Assembly (NCBI GenBank): GCA_025594325.1
Contig: JANHCV010000005.1
Coordinates: 1,205,501-1,269,500, forward strand
DNA length: 64,000 nucleotides
Reading direction: 5' to 3'
Source: Blastocladiella emersonii ATCC 22665
Lineage: Eukaryota; Blastocladiomycota; Blastocladiomycetes; Blastocladiales; Blastocladiaceae
The translations under genes and the position numbers were made by a program. Positions 52,880-63,413 of the stretch are shown here, piece after piece; position 1 is the stretch's first letter, and each line of letters starts with the position of its first letter. Below the pieces are notes generated by a model, which was not told where the DNA came from, ran no database searches, and was given only the letters and a program-made list of their open reading frames with translations.

Positions 52880-53105
52880 TGTGATTCGTATCTCTGGGGA
52901 GAGGGAGAGAGCGCGATATTGCGCCGTGAGCGCTGACAAAGCGTTGGGGATGAGTCGCCGCAGCCACGAAAAACGCGAAGTCCTTTTCGCGGACGCGCGC
53001 GTCAGGCCGGCGGCCCGCCACGCCCATCGTCGCGCCGTTCGCTCCTTCCCTCACCCCCCTCCTCCAACGCTCCTTCTCCGCAACGAACCACCCTCACTTG
53101 CTGCA
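52880..53105. promoter_or_regulatory. bidirectional promoter between quinone reductase and SNRNP40
   Basis: Only 226 bases separate the start codons, the shortest head-to-head spacing in the window. A C/T-rich tract (53050-53075) lies just before the SNRNP40 start. Confidence 0.45.
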
Positions 53106-54216
53106 ATGAACTCGAGCGCCGTTGTCGCGCGCCGCAACGATGGACCCGGGTCCAGTCTCGTCGCCGGTGGACCGGGGGCGGCCGGCACGCTGATCCGCAC
53201 CGAGGCGCCGCGGACATCCAAGCTGCTCGCCCCCATCATGCGGCTCGACGGGCACGACGGCGAGGTGTTTTCCGTGAAATTCTCGTCCACGGGCGAGCAT
53301 CTCGCGAGTTGCTCGTTTGACCGGAAAATCCGTACGCCGCTTCGGCCCCTGCGACCGCCCAAAACCGCAAGACTGACCGCGCACCGCCCGCGTAGTGCTC
53401 TGGGACGTGTACGGCGAGTGCAAGAACTGGGGGATGCTCGAGGGCCACAGCAACGCGGTGCTTGACCTCGAGTGGTCGCGCGACAACAGGGAGCTGTACT
53501 CGGCGTCGGCCGACCACACCATCGCCGTGTGGGACGTGGAGACGGGCGCGCGCGTGCGCCGCGGCAAGGGCCACACGGGGCTCGTGTCCTCGCTCGTCCG
53601 CACGCGCCGCGGCCACGAGCTGCTGGTGAGCGGGTCCGACGACGGGTCGTGCAAGGTGTGGGACCCGCGGTCCAAGCACGCCGTCGACGACCTCGCCACG
53701 GGGCTCCCCGTCACGGCGCTCGCGTGCTCCGAGACCGCCGACCTCGTGTTCACGGGCAGCGTCGACAACCTCGTCAAGGCGTGGGACATGCGCGCCAAGG
53801 CCGTCGTTTACACGCTCGCGGGCCACGCCGATACGCTGACGGGCGCGCACCTGAGCCCCGACGGCACCGCGCTGCTGACGAATGCCGCCGACAACACGCT
53901 GCGCGTGTGGGACGTGAAGCCGTTCAGCGCGGTGCCCACGCGGTGCACGGGGGTCCTCGAGGGCGCGCCCCACGACTTTTCGCGGTCGCTCGTCCGCCCC
54001 GAGTGGTCGCCCAACGGCCAGTTTGCCATGTGCGGGTCGACCGCCGACCGGTCCGTCGTCGTCTGGGACGTGCTCCGCCAGCAGATCCGGTACAAGCTGC
54101 CCGGCCACCGCGGCGGCGTCGCGGCCGTCGCGTGGCACCCGACCGAGCCCATTGTGGCGAGCGGCGCCCTCGATAAGACGATTTTCCTCGGCGAGCTCGA
54201 TCTCGTGTCGGCGTGA
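53106..54216 (+). CDS. SNRNP40: U5 snRNP 40-kDa WD-repeat protein
   Basis: Exons are 53106-53331 and 53396-54216, 348 residues. The protein is a seven-bladed WD40 propeller of the U5 snRNP and active spliceosome, bound to Prp8 (spf38/Cwf17 in fission yeast). The blades are clear: LDGHDGEVFSVKFSSTG, LEGHSNAVLDLEWS with HTIAVWDVETG, KGHTGLVSSLV with DDGSCKVWD, VDNLVKAWDMR, LAGHADTLTGAHLSPDG with DNTLRVWDVKPF, ADRSVVVWDV, and LPGHRGGVAAVAWHP with DKTIFLGEL. The spacing and the PHDFSRSLVRPEWSPNG insertion match the human and fission yeast proteins. Nuclear; essential in related yeasts. Confidence 0.94.
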
Positions 54217-54261
54217 GGCGGGGGGAATATATGATCAACTATTTTTGTATTCTATAGAGTT

Positions 54262-54765
54262 TTACAGGACCGCGAGCGCGGCCACGACCACGGCCACGAG
54301 TCCCGGCACCGCCGCTCCACGCGCGGCCGCGTCGCTGCTCTGCTGGTTCACGCCCGGCCCAGCCGCGATCCCGCTCGCCGCAGCCGGCTTAATCCGCGCC
54401 GTCGCCGTCCCCGCTGCCCCGCTTGCCGGTGATGGCGCTCCAATCCCAAAGATCTCGGCCGCGCTCGGCGCGCCGGGCGGCAGCGGTCTCGCGCCGGCGG
54501 CCTTGGCGCGGTCCGCGGCGATCAGCTCGTCGCAGAACGGGAACGCCGGGTCGTCGGTCAGCTCAAACTCTTGCTCGAGGAACTGCGGCGAGTCGGTCGG
54601 CGCGGGGCGACGAGGGGAGGGCGAGGTCGGGTATAGGGGCGGACCGGGGGGAGCGGGAGCGGCGGCGGCGGCGAGGTTGTACGAGTAGTCCTCGGCAAGC
54701 GCGGCGGGGGTCGCGGCGGCGAGGACGGCGAGGAGGAGCGCGAAGGCGAGAAGTGGTGCGCGCAT
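54262..54765 (-). CDS. small secreted GPI-anchored protein, unknown
   Basis: Single exon, 167 residues. Residues 1-24 form a clean signal peptide (LLAFALLLAVLAAATPAALA). The short mature part is Pro/Ala-rich with one recognisable segment, FLEQEFELTDDPAFPFCDE. The C-terminus ends in a small-residue site and the hydrophobic tail VPGLVAVVVAALAVL, as expected for GPI attachment. No N-glycosylation sequon is evident in the mature part beyond low-complexity sequence. I recognise no family; a cell-wall protein is likely. A rather AT-rich TTTAA stretch near 54890 may be part of its promoter. Confidence 0.7.
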   Translation of the reverse strand: MRAPLLAFALLLAVLAAATPAALAEDYSYNLAAAAAPAPPGPPLYPTSPSPRRPAPTDSPQFLEQEFELTDDPAFPFCDELIAADRAKAAGARPLPPGAPSAAEIFGIGAPSPASGAAGTATARIKPAAASGIAAGPGVNQQSSDAAARGAAVPGLVAVVVAALAVL

Positions 54766-55433
54766 GGCGGGAACAAGTCGAGTTGTCGTGTCTGATCGTT
54801 GGGTGATGGTGCACGCGGCCGGCGCGTGTTGATGAGACCCGCTCGAGGAATTTGGCTCAGCGACGAGGGTCGCGGGGGCCCTCGCGACTATTTAACAGCA
54901 GCAGGCCGTGCGACGCCGGCACTGTGGCGGCGCTCGAGCGACACGTCGAGCAGGCTGGGTCGGGCTTGCCGCGACGGACCGACCTGGCAGCAAGCCGACG
55001 CGCCCCATTGCTTGACCGCGTAGCGTGCTTGCGACCTGCAACAACGTTACGTTACAAGGAGGAGGCACGTAGAGGTGCGACGTCGCGGAGGTGCGTCGGC
55101 GTCCTGGCGGCAAGGGTTCTGCTGGCGGCGGGGGTCACGTCGCGAACAACGGTCGGCGGGGCGAGGCGAGCATCGCGAGAAGACCTCTCGTCGAGATCGG
55201 CCGAAGCGCAAGGTCGCTGGAAGCCGTGTTCATGGGGTTGCATGTCTGTCGACATCTCGAGGGAGAAGAAAGCAGCGACAGGAGGGGGAGGGGACGAAAA
55301 AGTGCGGTCACCTGATGTGATACTTGGGCGTTCAACACTCGCGCCGTCGGCCTGCCCCGCCGCGGGCCCAACGACGTCGCCCCGGTGAAGCGCGCCCCGC
55401 CAGCGTCACCGCCACCCGCTGCAACGTAATCGC
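54766..55433. other. intergenic region, no gene seen
   Basis: Contains a palindrome-like GTCGCGGGGGCCCTCGCGAC (54870-54889) and short open frames without coding character. It separates the GPI gene from NDUFS4 and carries both promoters. Confidence 0.5.
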
Positions 55434-56075
55434 ATGATGATGATGATCCGCACCGCTGCCGCGCGCCGCGCTTATACGACCGGCACCGCCGCCGCCGCCT
55501 CGCAGTCCGCGTCCGCGTCCAAGGCCGTGACCAAGGTCGAGCCCATCGAGCAGACCGACGTCGCCGTCGCGTCGGGCGCCCCCGAGCTCATGCGCCAGCG
55601 CGCCGTCCGCATCTTCCGCCCCGCCAAGACCGCCATGCAGAGCGGTCCGTGACTCTTGCTTTGTGAACGATTTGGATCGCGCGATCCAAAGTGGGGGAAC
55701 CGGGCATGGGCTGACGCATTCATCGACGCGTTTCCTCGCACAGGCAACGACAACACCCGCTTCTGGAAGCTCGAGTGGAACAACGAGGACCGCTGGACCA
55801 ACCCGCTCATGGGCTGGGCCTCGTCGGCTGGTCCGTAGTCTCATTGCTCCCACCCACGCACCGTGCCCGCTCGCTCACTTTCACCTACGCGTGCAGACTA
55901 CCAGCAGGCGACCTTCCTCAAGTTCCGTACCGAGGAGGAGGCCGTGCGCTTCGCCGAGCGCCAGGGCTACCAGTACGAGGTGGTTGCGCCGCCCGAGCCC
56001 AAGTTCGTCGTCAAGTCGTACGCGACCAACTTCCACTACAAGACCGGCAAGCTCCGCTTCCACCACACCAAGTAA
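55434..56075 (+). CDS. NDUFS4: mitochondrial complex I subunit NDUFS4 (18 kDa)
   Basis: Exons are 55434-55644, 55744-55830 and 55897-56075, 158 residues. It is an accessory subunit of NADH:ubiquinone oxidoreductase, in the matrix arm near the N-module. An Arg/Ala-rich mitochondrial presequence (MMMMIRTAAARRAYTTG) precedes RQRAVRIFRPAKTAMQSG, NDNTRFWKLEWNNEDRW, TNPLMGWASSAD, FRTEEEAVRFAERQGYQYE and KSYATNFHYKTGKLRFHHTK, the complete conserved domain. Both introns need a GTCCGT donor to keep the protein intact, unlike the GTACG donors elsewhere. Presence of this gene indicates a respiratory chain with complex I. Confidence 0.93.
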
Positions 56076-56649
56076 GTCAGCCGGACTGGCGGCAACCTCG
56101 GCCGCCGCCACCGCTCTCTCGCTTACCTTCCATCACCCCATCCCTACCCCCCTACCTTTGTTGATACATTTGCCCTCGTCCGTCCTCCCCCGCCTTGTGC
56201 GCTGCCCGCCCGCTCACCCCCCATCTCGGCTACCTCGGCGCGATGCGTGAAAACCGACCCGCCCACGCCGCCGCCCGACGTGCCACACTACACGCTGAAC
56301 CTTGTAACGGGAACCACCTTGGCCATGAGCGCTCCGCCGGAACGCTTGCACCAAGTCGATCGTGAGCGCGCTGAGACGCGTCTTCTCGATCCTCAGCGAT
56401 CTGCACGTCGTGTCTTGGCGCCCGCGCTGACAGTGTGGCGCGACGCGCAACGAGGCCTTGGTCGAACGCACCGGTTCATGCCGAAGTTCCCGACGCCCGG
56501 AGCGCCGCCCCAGATGCAAGTTGGTGAGTGCTTGGCGTGATGACCGACGCGCTCGCCCTTCAAAAGGGTCGCTCCCCCGCCGTCCTCTCCATCGACCCTC
56601 ACCGCCTCGCGTCTCCTTGCACTTTGCTCACAGCCACTGACGCCTCAAC
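56076..56649. other. intergenic region, no gene seen
   Basis: Short open frames here (for example 56247-56540) lack splice or domain support. The region should contain the promoter of the downstream gene. Confidence 0.5.
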
Positions 56650-58350
56650 ATGGTCAACACCGAGACGCCGCGCGCGTCCGACGATGTCATCGCGACGACC
56701 CGGCTCACGCAGCCGGCCGACGCGCCCAAGTCCTCGCGGACCTCCACGTCGCCAATTCTCTCGCACCGCCGCGCCTTCGCTCGATTCTCGTCGTTCATCT
56801 ACTGGACCACGTTCGTCATCCTGCTCGGCTTCACCTTTGGCTACGTACTCCTGCTCCAGACCATCATCTTCAAGGGCGTGCGTACACTTCGCCGCGAACC
56901 GTGGTTTCTCTGATCATTCGTCTGATCACGATCGCCCCGTCACCCGTAGAACGTGTTCCCCTCGGCTGGCAGCAACATCGGGTGGGCGATCCACGCGCCG
57001 ACGGGCATCGTGTACTTCTTCCTGGGATTGCTGCAGTTCCACCCGACGGTCCGCCGCCGCTGGCCGCGCCTCCACCGCGCGTGCGGGTACGCGTACCTCG
57101 TGCTCAGCGGCCTGACGACCGTGGGCATCCTCATGATCCTCGCGTACGGCTCGCACGCGGCCGAGTCGGCGGTCCTCGCGAGCTTCACGGGCGGCGCGCT
57201 ATGGATCGGCTCGCTCGTCGCGTCGACACGTGCGATCCTGCGCGGCGACGTCGAGTCGCACCGCCGGTACCAGATCCGCGCCTTCGCCTTCTCGTTCTCC
57301 ATCGTCATGATGCGCCCCGCCGTCGGCGTGCTCATGGCCATCAACCCGAGGCTCGATATTGGCACAGCGCTCAAGACGGGGATCTGGTGGTGCTTCTCGT
57401 GGGCGATCGCGGGCAGCGAGATCTACCTCGCCGTCGAGGACAAGCTCGCGGGACCGACCATGTCGATCGTCAACGCGGCTGACGGGCGTACGCTCACGCT
57501 GCCCGTAGTCCCCGCGCGCGGCCAGCTCGCGACGGACCTCGTGCTCCCGTCGCCGTGGGCGCCCGCGACGATTCATGAGGCCGAGTACCTCAACGCACGC
57601 ACCGTCCGCGTCGTGTTCAAGTGCGACCCGACGGCGCCGTTTGTCGTGCCCGGCTACGTTGCCGCCGGCCAGCACGTTGGCCTGCGCTACTCGGCCGTTG
57701 ACGGCAAGGGGATCGTGCGCGCGTACACGGTCACGACGCAGGACTCGACGCGCGCGGCCGACGGCTACGTCGAGCTCGTGATCCGGCTCGCGGCGGGCGG
57801 CGCCATGTCGTCGCGTCTCGCGGCCGCCATCGAAGAGCTCAACGATGCCGCCGTGGTTTCGTCGCCGTGGTCGCTCGCGTTCGCGCAGTCTCCCGTGCCC
57901 TTCTTCCCCGGCGTCACGACCCCACTCATCCTCGTTGGCGCGGGAACCGGTCTCACGCCGCTGCTCAACCTCGCGCGCCTCGCCATGGTCACGGACCGCG
58001 TCCACCTCGTCCACTTCGAGCGCACCATCGGCGACGTGTTCCTGCGCGACCGCCTCGAGTCGCTCGCTAAGGCGTCGGGCGGCAAGTTCACGTTCGAGAT
58101 CGTGCTGACCAAGGGCGACGCTGGGTCGGAGGCGGCCGTCGTTGATCTCGGCGCCAAGGGCGTGCTGGCAGGGTACATTCGCTCGGCCATGGCCACGGCC
58201 ACGGTTGCGGGCGACGGTGATGACGTGAAAACGGCTCTTGTTGTGGGGTGCGGGCCGCCGGCGTTCGGCCAGCGGCTCGTGGCTACGGTGCGCGACGAGT
58301 TGAAGATGCGTGAGGATCAAGTGTTTGTGTTTGGTGTGACGGATCGCTAG
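56650..58350 (+). CDS. DUF2306 membrane domain fused to a ferredoxin-NADP reductase-like domain
   Basis: Exons are 56650-56877 and 56950-58350, 542 residues. The first half is a polytopic membrane protein: one TM at about 48-70, then NIGWAIHAPTGIVYFFLGLLQF, HRACGYAYLVLSGL and HRRYQIRAFAFSFSIVMMRP, with paired His as in DUF2306 proteins (possible haem ligands). The second half, from about residue 265, is a flavin reductase: a FAD-binding barrel (YVAAGQHVGLRYS, RAYTVTTQD) and an NAD-binding fold (LILVGAGTGLTPLLNLA near residue 405, ALVVGCGPPAFGQRL near 510). The architecture recalls ferric-reductase-like electron transfer across a membrane, but that is inference. No stop or intron separates the halves. 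Confidence 0.8.
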
Positions 58351-58428
58351 CGGACTACATGACGTTGACGTTGATGATGATGATGTTCAAGTCAGTGTAC
58401 TATCTCACCCTTTTGTCTCACGCGATCC

Positions 58429-58447
58429 CGTGTTTGATCGACGCGTC
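58429..58447. repeat. 19-bp direct repeat, left copy
   Basis: CGTGTTTGATCGACGCGTC occurs here and again at 59742-59760, flanking the secreted GPI protein gene on both sides in the same orientation. Confidence 0.7.
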
Positions 58448-58729
58448 CTGAAACGGGCTTCGTGACAGGCGTGTGTTGAGGGCTGAATGAAGATGTGTAT
58501 CCATCCTGCCCGCCTTGGCGACACCGATTTAAGACAGTCGCGGTCGAAAACGCAGCAATGAACAGAGATGGCGACTTGCGCGACGAGTTCACCGCCCTCA
58601 AGCCGAGGTCGGAAGGTGCGGTGCCACGCGTCGCACATCTCATCCGGGACGCGTCGCGCGAAATCGAGGGCGAGTCGCGGCCATTTCCCACGCTCTTCGA
58701 CATCCTGCCGCCGTACTCGTTACTCGACC

Positions 58730-59566
58730 ATGAAGCACTGGTTTGCACTTGCAGTTCTTGCACTCTTTTTATGTCTCATGGACGGCGTGGTGGCGCCTCC
58801 GCCGGGCCTTGTGATCCCGGGTCCAGTGTCTCGACCGATCACCAACCTGACGCCTCGGCCTCCCATTCGGCCGCCCACGACGTTCGTTTCCCCACCGAAA
58901 CCCGCGACGCTCACGATAAGGCCGTCGGTCTCGCCGCCGGCAGGTCGGAGCTCCCGCTTCGTGTCCGCGATCCAACGGAGTCTTTCGCGGCCGACTTTGG
59001 CAAGGTTCAAGCGCGGGCTGCTCAAGGCCGTCAAGGCGGCGGTGCACAAGGCGATCAAGGACGAGGTCAAGGAGCTGATCAACGACCTACTTTCTGACGA
59101 CACGGCCGAGACGTACAGCGAGGTCGCTGTGGCCAACGCTCTGGGTAACGCGACGATCATCGACGCGTTGAGCGGACTCAACGGCGTGCTGACGTGCAAC
59201 TACCAGCAGCCCGCGACGTGGTTGATCTTTGACCAAGGCCAGCTGACTCCAAGCAGCGTCTCGCCCGCCTGCGGCGACCCGTTCATCCTGTACTACGCGG
59301 ACGACACGGACTACGCCATGGCCGTATTCAACCCGGCGCCGCTGGCCAAGTACGCTGACAACGCCATCCTTCGAGACGAGTGTGTCTATGATCCGCTATG
59401 GCTCTGGTACGAGGTGGCCATTGTCCAGTCGCGCGAGTGCAAGGAGCGCAGCCAGCCCACCAGCTCCTCCGCTGCCGTCGACTGTCGGCACGCGCTTGGT
59501 ATTCCTGCTGGACCCGCTGCCGTCGCTGCGCTCAGCATTCTCGTGAGCGCGATTGTGCTGCTCTGA
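58730..59566 (+). CDS. secreted GPI-anchored protein, unknown
   Basis: Single exon, 278 residues. The signal peptide is WFALAVLALFLCLMDGVVA. A Pro-rich stretch (PRPPIRPPTTFVSPPKP) leads to a basic amphipathic helix (FKRGLLKAVKAAVHKAIKDEV) and a mature domain with four Cys (LTCNYQQP, SPACGDPF, LRDECVYD, SRECKERS) that could form two disulphides. One sequon (NAT) is present. The C-terminus SILVSAIVLL after a small-residue site fits GPI attachment. The cysteine-bearing region looks folded, but I know no matching family. The ATG at 58730 was chosen since only it gives a signal peptide. A 19-bp direct repeat flanks the gene. Confidence 0.75.
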   Translation: MKHWFALAVLALFLCLMDGVVAPPPGLVIPGPVSRPITNLTPRPPIRPPTTFVSPPKPATLTIRPSVSPPAGRSSRFVSAIQRSLSRPTLARFKRGLLKAVKAAVHKAIKDEVKELINDLLSDDTAETYSEVAVANALGNATIIDALSGLNGVLTCNYQQPATWLIFDQGQLTPSSVSPACGDPFILYYADDTDYAMAVFNPAPLAKYADNAILRDECVYDPLWLWYEVAIVQSRECKERSQPTSSSAAVDCRHALGIPAGPAAVAALSILVSAIVLL

Positions 59567-59741
59567 GCCGCTCGCCGCGGTCCGACTATTTGTTCATCAG
59601 TTTTACGCCTCACCTCAACACGACTCAACAAAAACATGCACTTTTCATCCCTCCCAACGTTTACAGCGATCTCTTCCGAACGATAGCGAACACGGCGAAC
59701 GTCTCACAAACGCGTCTCGCGGGCAAGCCTCCTCCCCATCA

Positions 59742-59760
59742 CGTGTTTGATCGACGCGTC
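59742..59760. repeat. 19-bp direct repeat, right copy
   Basis: Second copy of CGTGTTTGATCGACGCGTC (see 58429). It ends in the palindrome GACGCGTC, which is frequent in the repeat-rich parts of this window. Confidence 0.7.
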
Positions 59761-60074
59761 GACCCGTCAGCAGGGGTTCTGCAGTCAGCCTCGCCCGTTT
59801 CGGATCAGAGCATCCCTTTCTCGCTGCGGTCAGTTCCCCTGCTGCGGTGAAGCCTCACTGCGACGAGATGGAGTTTCAGCGGGATTGAATAGCTCGCAAA
59901 AACCGCAGCGTTAGACGGCGAGCTTGCGGCGAGGAGATGAGCGGGTCGGGCGCAACGCACGGGACGCGCAGCCAGCTCTCAGCGAGCGAGGATCAAGGCG
60001 GGCCAACGAACGCGGCTGCCGCGCGACCTGCGAAGTGAGCGGTGTGCGGGTGGCGACGGTTGACGGATACGCCG

Positions 60075-60190
60075 CAGGGGGAGGCGACGAGTCCGACGTG
60101 GCCATGAAAATCGCGGCTGAACCCAGGGCCAAACCCTCCGCGCCCGCCACGTGACCTTAACGCGTCTCTCACCGCATGTCTCGCACCGCG
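60075..60190. repeat. 116-bp inverted repeat, left arm
   Basis: This arm is the exact reverse complement of 61728-61843, with no mismatch over 116 bases. It starts CAGGGGGAGGCGACGAG and ends TCGCACCGCG. Confidence 0.95.
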
Positions 60191-60224
60191 CGTTCCACAG
60201 GAGGGATCGGAGCAAATAAATTTA

Positions 60225-61380
60225 TCAACATTGAGACACCTCAACACTTCGCGGCTATTTTCCAATTGAGGGTTCAAGCCCGCGCAACGCAAGGCGCTCG
60301 CGCCGTGGAAGAGAACTCATGTTCAAACGGCAGCCAGGCTCACGTTGAGCGGGTCTGCGCTTCGCTGCTGCGGCAGTGCTCGTCAACCGGGTGAAAGATC
60401 GACGCGAGGCAGTACGGCGCGTAGCCTGATGCTCTGTGATGCGTGTACAGAAAGGGAGGGCGGGGCAGATGGTCCCTCGCGCCTGGTGGCAGCGGAGGGC
60501 ACCTTGGATCAGCGCGCGGCTTTGACGCTGTTCAGCGCGAGAGCCACACGTGCTCCGGAACGGCGCTCGAGGCGATGGCCGTGTCAGCGGGGAGCGCGAG
60601 ACGTGGGTCGATGAGCTCGCGCAGGTAACCAAACACATGCTTGAACCACGCGACAAGCGGTTTGTCCACGACGGCCGCGGTGCACTCGGTGCGGTTCGGG
60701 TTGAGGAACCCGCGGCGCTGGAAGCCCGGGAGCGAGCTTTCAGCGCGAGACTCGCTTCGGCGGGTGCGGCGCGGGCCGCCTCGAAGTGCGGTGGTGAGGG
60801 CTGGAACGTTGATGGATGCGGGCGCGATATTAGTGGTTGCGGTCGCGGTCAGAGCGAGCAGCGAGCCGCGTTGCGCACCGTGTAGGCGGCGGAGAGCGCG
60901 TCGCGGGCCCATCTTGATTAAAATTGCAGCCCCGCCAGCGCACCTTGAAGCACGTGTCCAGCTCCGCGGGGACGGCGGCCGCGACTCCCAGTGGCAGATG
61001 CATGGCGGCGCCCTCGTTGAACAGCGCGTCGGCCTCCTCGTTGCCCGAGTTCCCCGCGTGGCCGCGAACCCACTCGAAGTTCACTTGGAGCTCGCGGGCC
61101 ACGATGATCCAGCGAAGCATGGCCGACTCGAGCGAGCACGTTGCGCGGACCCGCACCCTCAGATAAAGTGAGAGTATCCTTACGTGAAGGCGAGCTTGGC
61201 GTTGTGGCGAGTGGAAGCAGCGGCGGCGGGTGCTCCCCACAGCTCGGAACGGAGGTTCAAGGAGTTTCCGCCAGGAACGCAACAGCGAGCTCTGGTGACC
61301 CACTCACGAAAACGCCTGCGCCCGCGGCCGCGTCCGGCGCCTGAGGACTGCGGCGTGGTGCGATCCGTCTGCGTAAACGG
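60225..61380 (-). mobile_element. decayed 3' end of a LINE retrotransposon (RNase H region), copy II
   Basis: On the minus strand VYADGSHHAAVL (about 61375) is the first RNase H block. MLRWIIVARELQVNFEWVR and GHAGNSGNEEADAL are the later blocks with the catalytic His/Asp region. The frame breaks, then gives AAVVDKPLVAWFKHVFGYL and RELIDPRLALP. Copy I at 40.7-41.9 kb has the same order. The RNase H part is better preserved here (GHAGNSGNEEADAL is intact), but stops and frame changes rule out a working protein, and the reverse transcriptase is absent. The fragment lies between the two 116-bp inverted arms. Confidence 0.7.
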
Positions 61381-61727
61381 TCCCGCTCGCGGTGCACGCG
61401 CGTGTTCAGGAAGGTTGAGCGAGAGAACCGACTGCGCGAAGCCAGCTGACTCTAACACCGCGGCCTCGTCTATGATATGCGCGAGCTGCGCGATCTGTGC
61501 CGCGGGGTCATGAACGACTGGGGCGACCGCTTCGGGGGAGAGTGCGCGACGAGCAAAGCGGTGACGTAGCTAGCCCAAGTAGTTTGGACACGGCGAGCGC
61601 AACCAGTGGCCGCGGCGCGCGTCTGTTCAGATTTTTACACCAGTTAGTTCATAGATCCCATCCTTGTTTACCCTTTATTAATTTTGCGCGGCCAGGAGTC
61701 GCCGCTGGGTCGGCGAGGCAGACGCGT

Positions 61728-61843
61728 CGCGGTGCGAGACATGCGGTGAGAGACGCGTTAAGGTCACGTGGCGGGCGCGGAGGGTTTGGCCCTGGGTTCA
61801 GCCGCGATTTTCATGGCCACGTCGGACTCGTCGCCTCCCCCTG
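61728..61843. repeat. 116-bp inverted repeat, right arm
   Basis: Exact reverse complement of 60075-60190. Outside the arms the flanks are unrelated. No target duplication was found next to either arm. Confidence 0.95.
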
Positions 61844-63413
61844 GTTACGCCGGCCCCCGAGGTCGAGCGCGTGGTGACTGAAGCAGTGCGGATCAGCGCG
61901 GATCGAATTCACGAGGGAGGCCCGGGGTGATGGCCAGCGATGACGACGACGACGCGGGCGGCGGCGAAGTGTGGCGCTCGCGCGTGGGGACGCTTGTCCG
62001 ATGGCGCGGAGCGGGGCGGCGTTGGCGTTGCAGTGTTACCGGAGACGCGCGTCAGGTTGACTCATGGTGATCTGAAACTCTGCCGAGAACAGGGCGGGCC
62101 CCGGATTGGGTTTCGGGATAGGCTGCATGGGGCTGCAGATGCGACTTCCTCGGCGAGGGTCGCTCCGAATACCGCGAGAATAGCATGGATGGGTCTCTGT
62201 GGTAATAGAAGCGTGTTGGTCGCGTCAGAGCGACAATCGCAGCAGCGATGAGCGAAAGCGGAGGTCGCGACGGTTGGAGTGGCGTCGGGTCCGCGCGGTC
62301 GGCTAGGCGCGGCGGGGAAGCGTGTTCCAGATCAGTGCGCCCTGCCCTTCTCGGTGCGCGCGGCACGCATGGATGCGGGCAACTCTAACCCAGCGACCCG
62401 CCCCGCGCGCTGCGTCGGCCCGCCGCCGACCATGTGCGGCCGCCGCTCTCTCCCTCTCGCGTCGAATCCGCAGCACATCCAGTCCAACCCCCGCCACCAT
62501 CCGATCGCTCGCGTCCCCCACCGTCGCGCGCGCGCACCACCACCACCCTTGCTTGTTGCACGCGCCCCGCTCGCCTTCTTGCTTGTTCTCTCCGCGCTCG
62601 CACCCTCTCTCGCCTCCGCGACGCGCCCCGCCCCGCGACCGCTGCAGCACCGCCCTCGCTCGACCACGGCGCCGTCGCACCTGCCCGCCCGCGCTCTCTC
62701 CCGCCGCGGCCCACCACCTTCCCGAATCGTCGCCAACCTCGCCGGATCGCGCGCGCGTGTGTGCACTGCTCCGCGCCCCAGACCCTGCCTACTACTACGA
62801 CGCCTCTGCCTCGAGGGTGAGCTCGACTCGCTCGCTCTCTCTCCCGACCGTACGCGACCATGTCCTCGCCCGGCTCGGTCGGTCCGGTTCGGTCGGCCCA
62901 CGTTGGCAGCGCCCATCGTGAACTCGTCCGCGTCGATGGGCGCGAACACGGCGGGTCCGCGCGAACCCGCGTCGTCGTCTATCGCGCGATCCGCCCGGCC
63001 TGCCTGCACGTTTGTGTGCTCGTAGGGCCCACGCTGCCCTTCTCTGCCGGCGTATCCGATGGCGCCCATCCAATTTCCGACGCTCGCTGCCGACCGAGCC
63101 GACCGGACCGCGGCCGCGACCCCCGCCGTCACACTGCAAGCACTCACACGCGGTGATGCGCGGACGTGTGTAGACTTGGTGCGCGCCCTCGTCGCGTCCC
63201 TCGCCGCGGTAGCGTGAGCCGGCGTGACCGCCAACCGACGCGTTTCCCGCCGCGTCGCGCCGCACGCCCGTCGTGCTCTCTTTCCGCCCGTCTCGCCGCC
63301 ATTGCTGCGGGCTGTATACCCCCCTCCCCACCATCCTACCCTCCGGTACGTTTTTGCGGGTACCCACCGGTGTCGACCCAGTGCTGACGCTTTACTCAAT
63401 CCCTCTAGTCGCC
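61844..63413. other. GC-rich region and probable long 5' leader, no coding gene assigned
   Basis: Many long frames on both strands (for example 62279-63025) are products of extreme GC content: they have no domains and overlap each other. C/T-rich tracts at 62820-62860 and TTTACTCAATCCCTCTAG just before the ATG at 63414 suggest the 5' UTR and a leader intron of the following gene. Confidence 0.5.

Noticed and set aside
60262-60282. GGGTTCAAGCCC resembling a tRNA T-arm
   Set aside because: No acceptor stem, anticodon arm or A box can be placed around it, and the same place in the other LINE relic reads GGGCTAAAGCCC.
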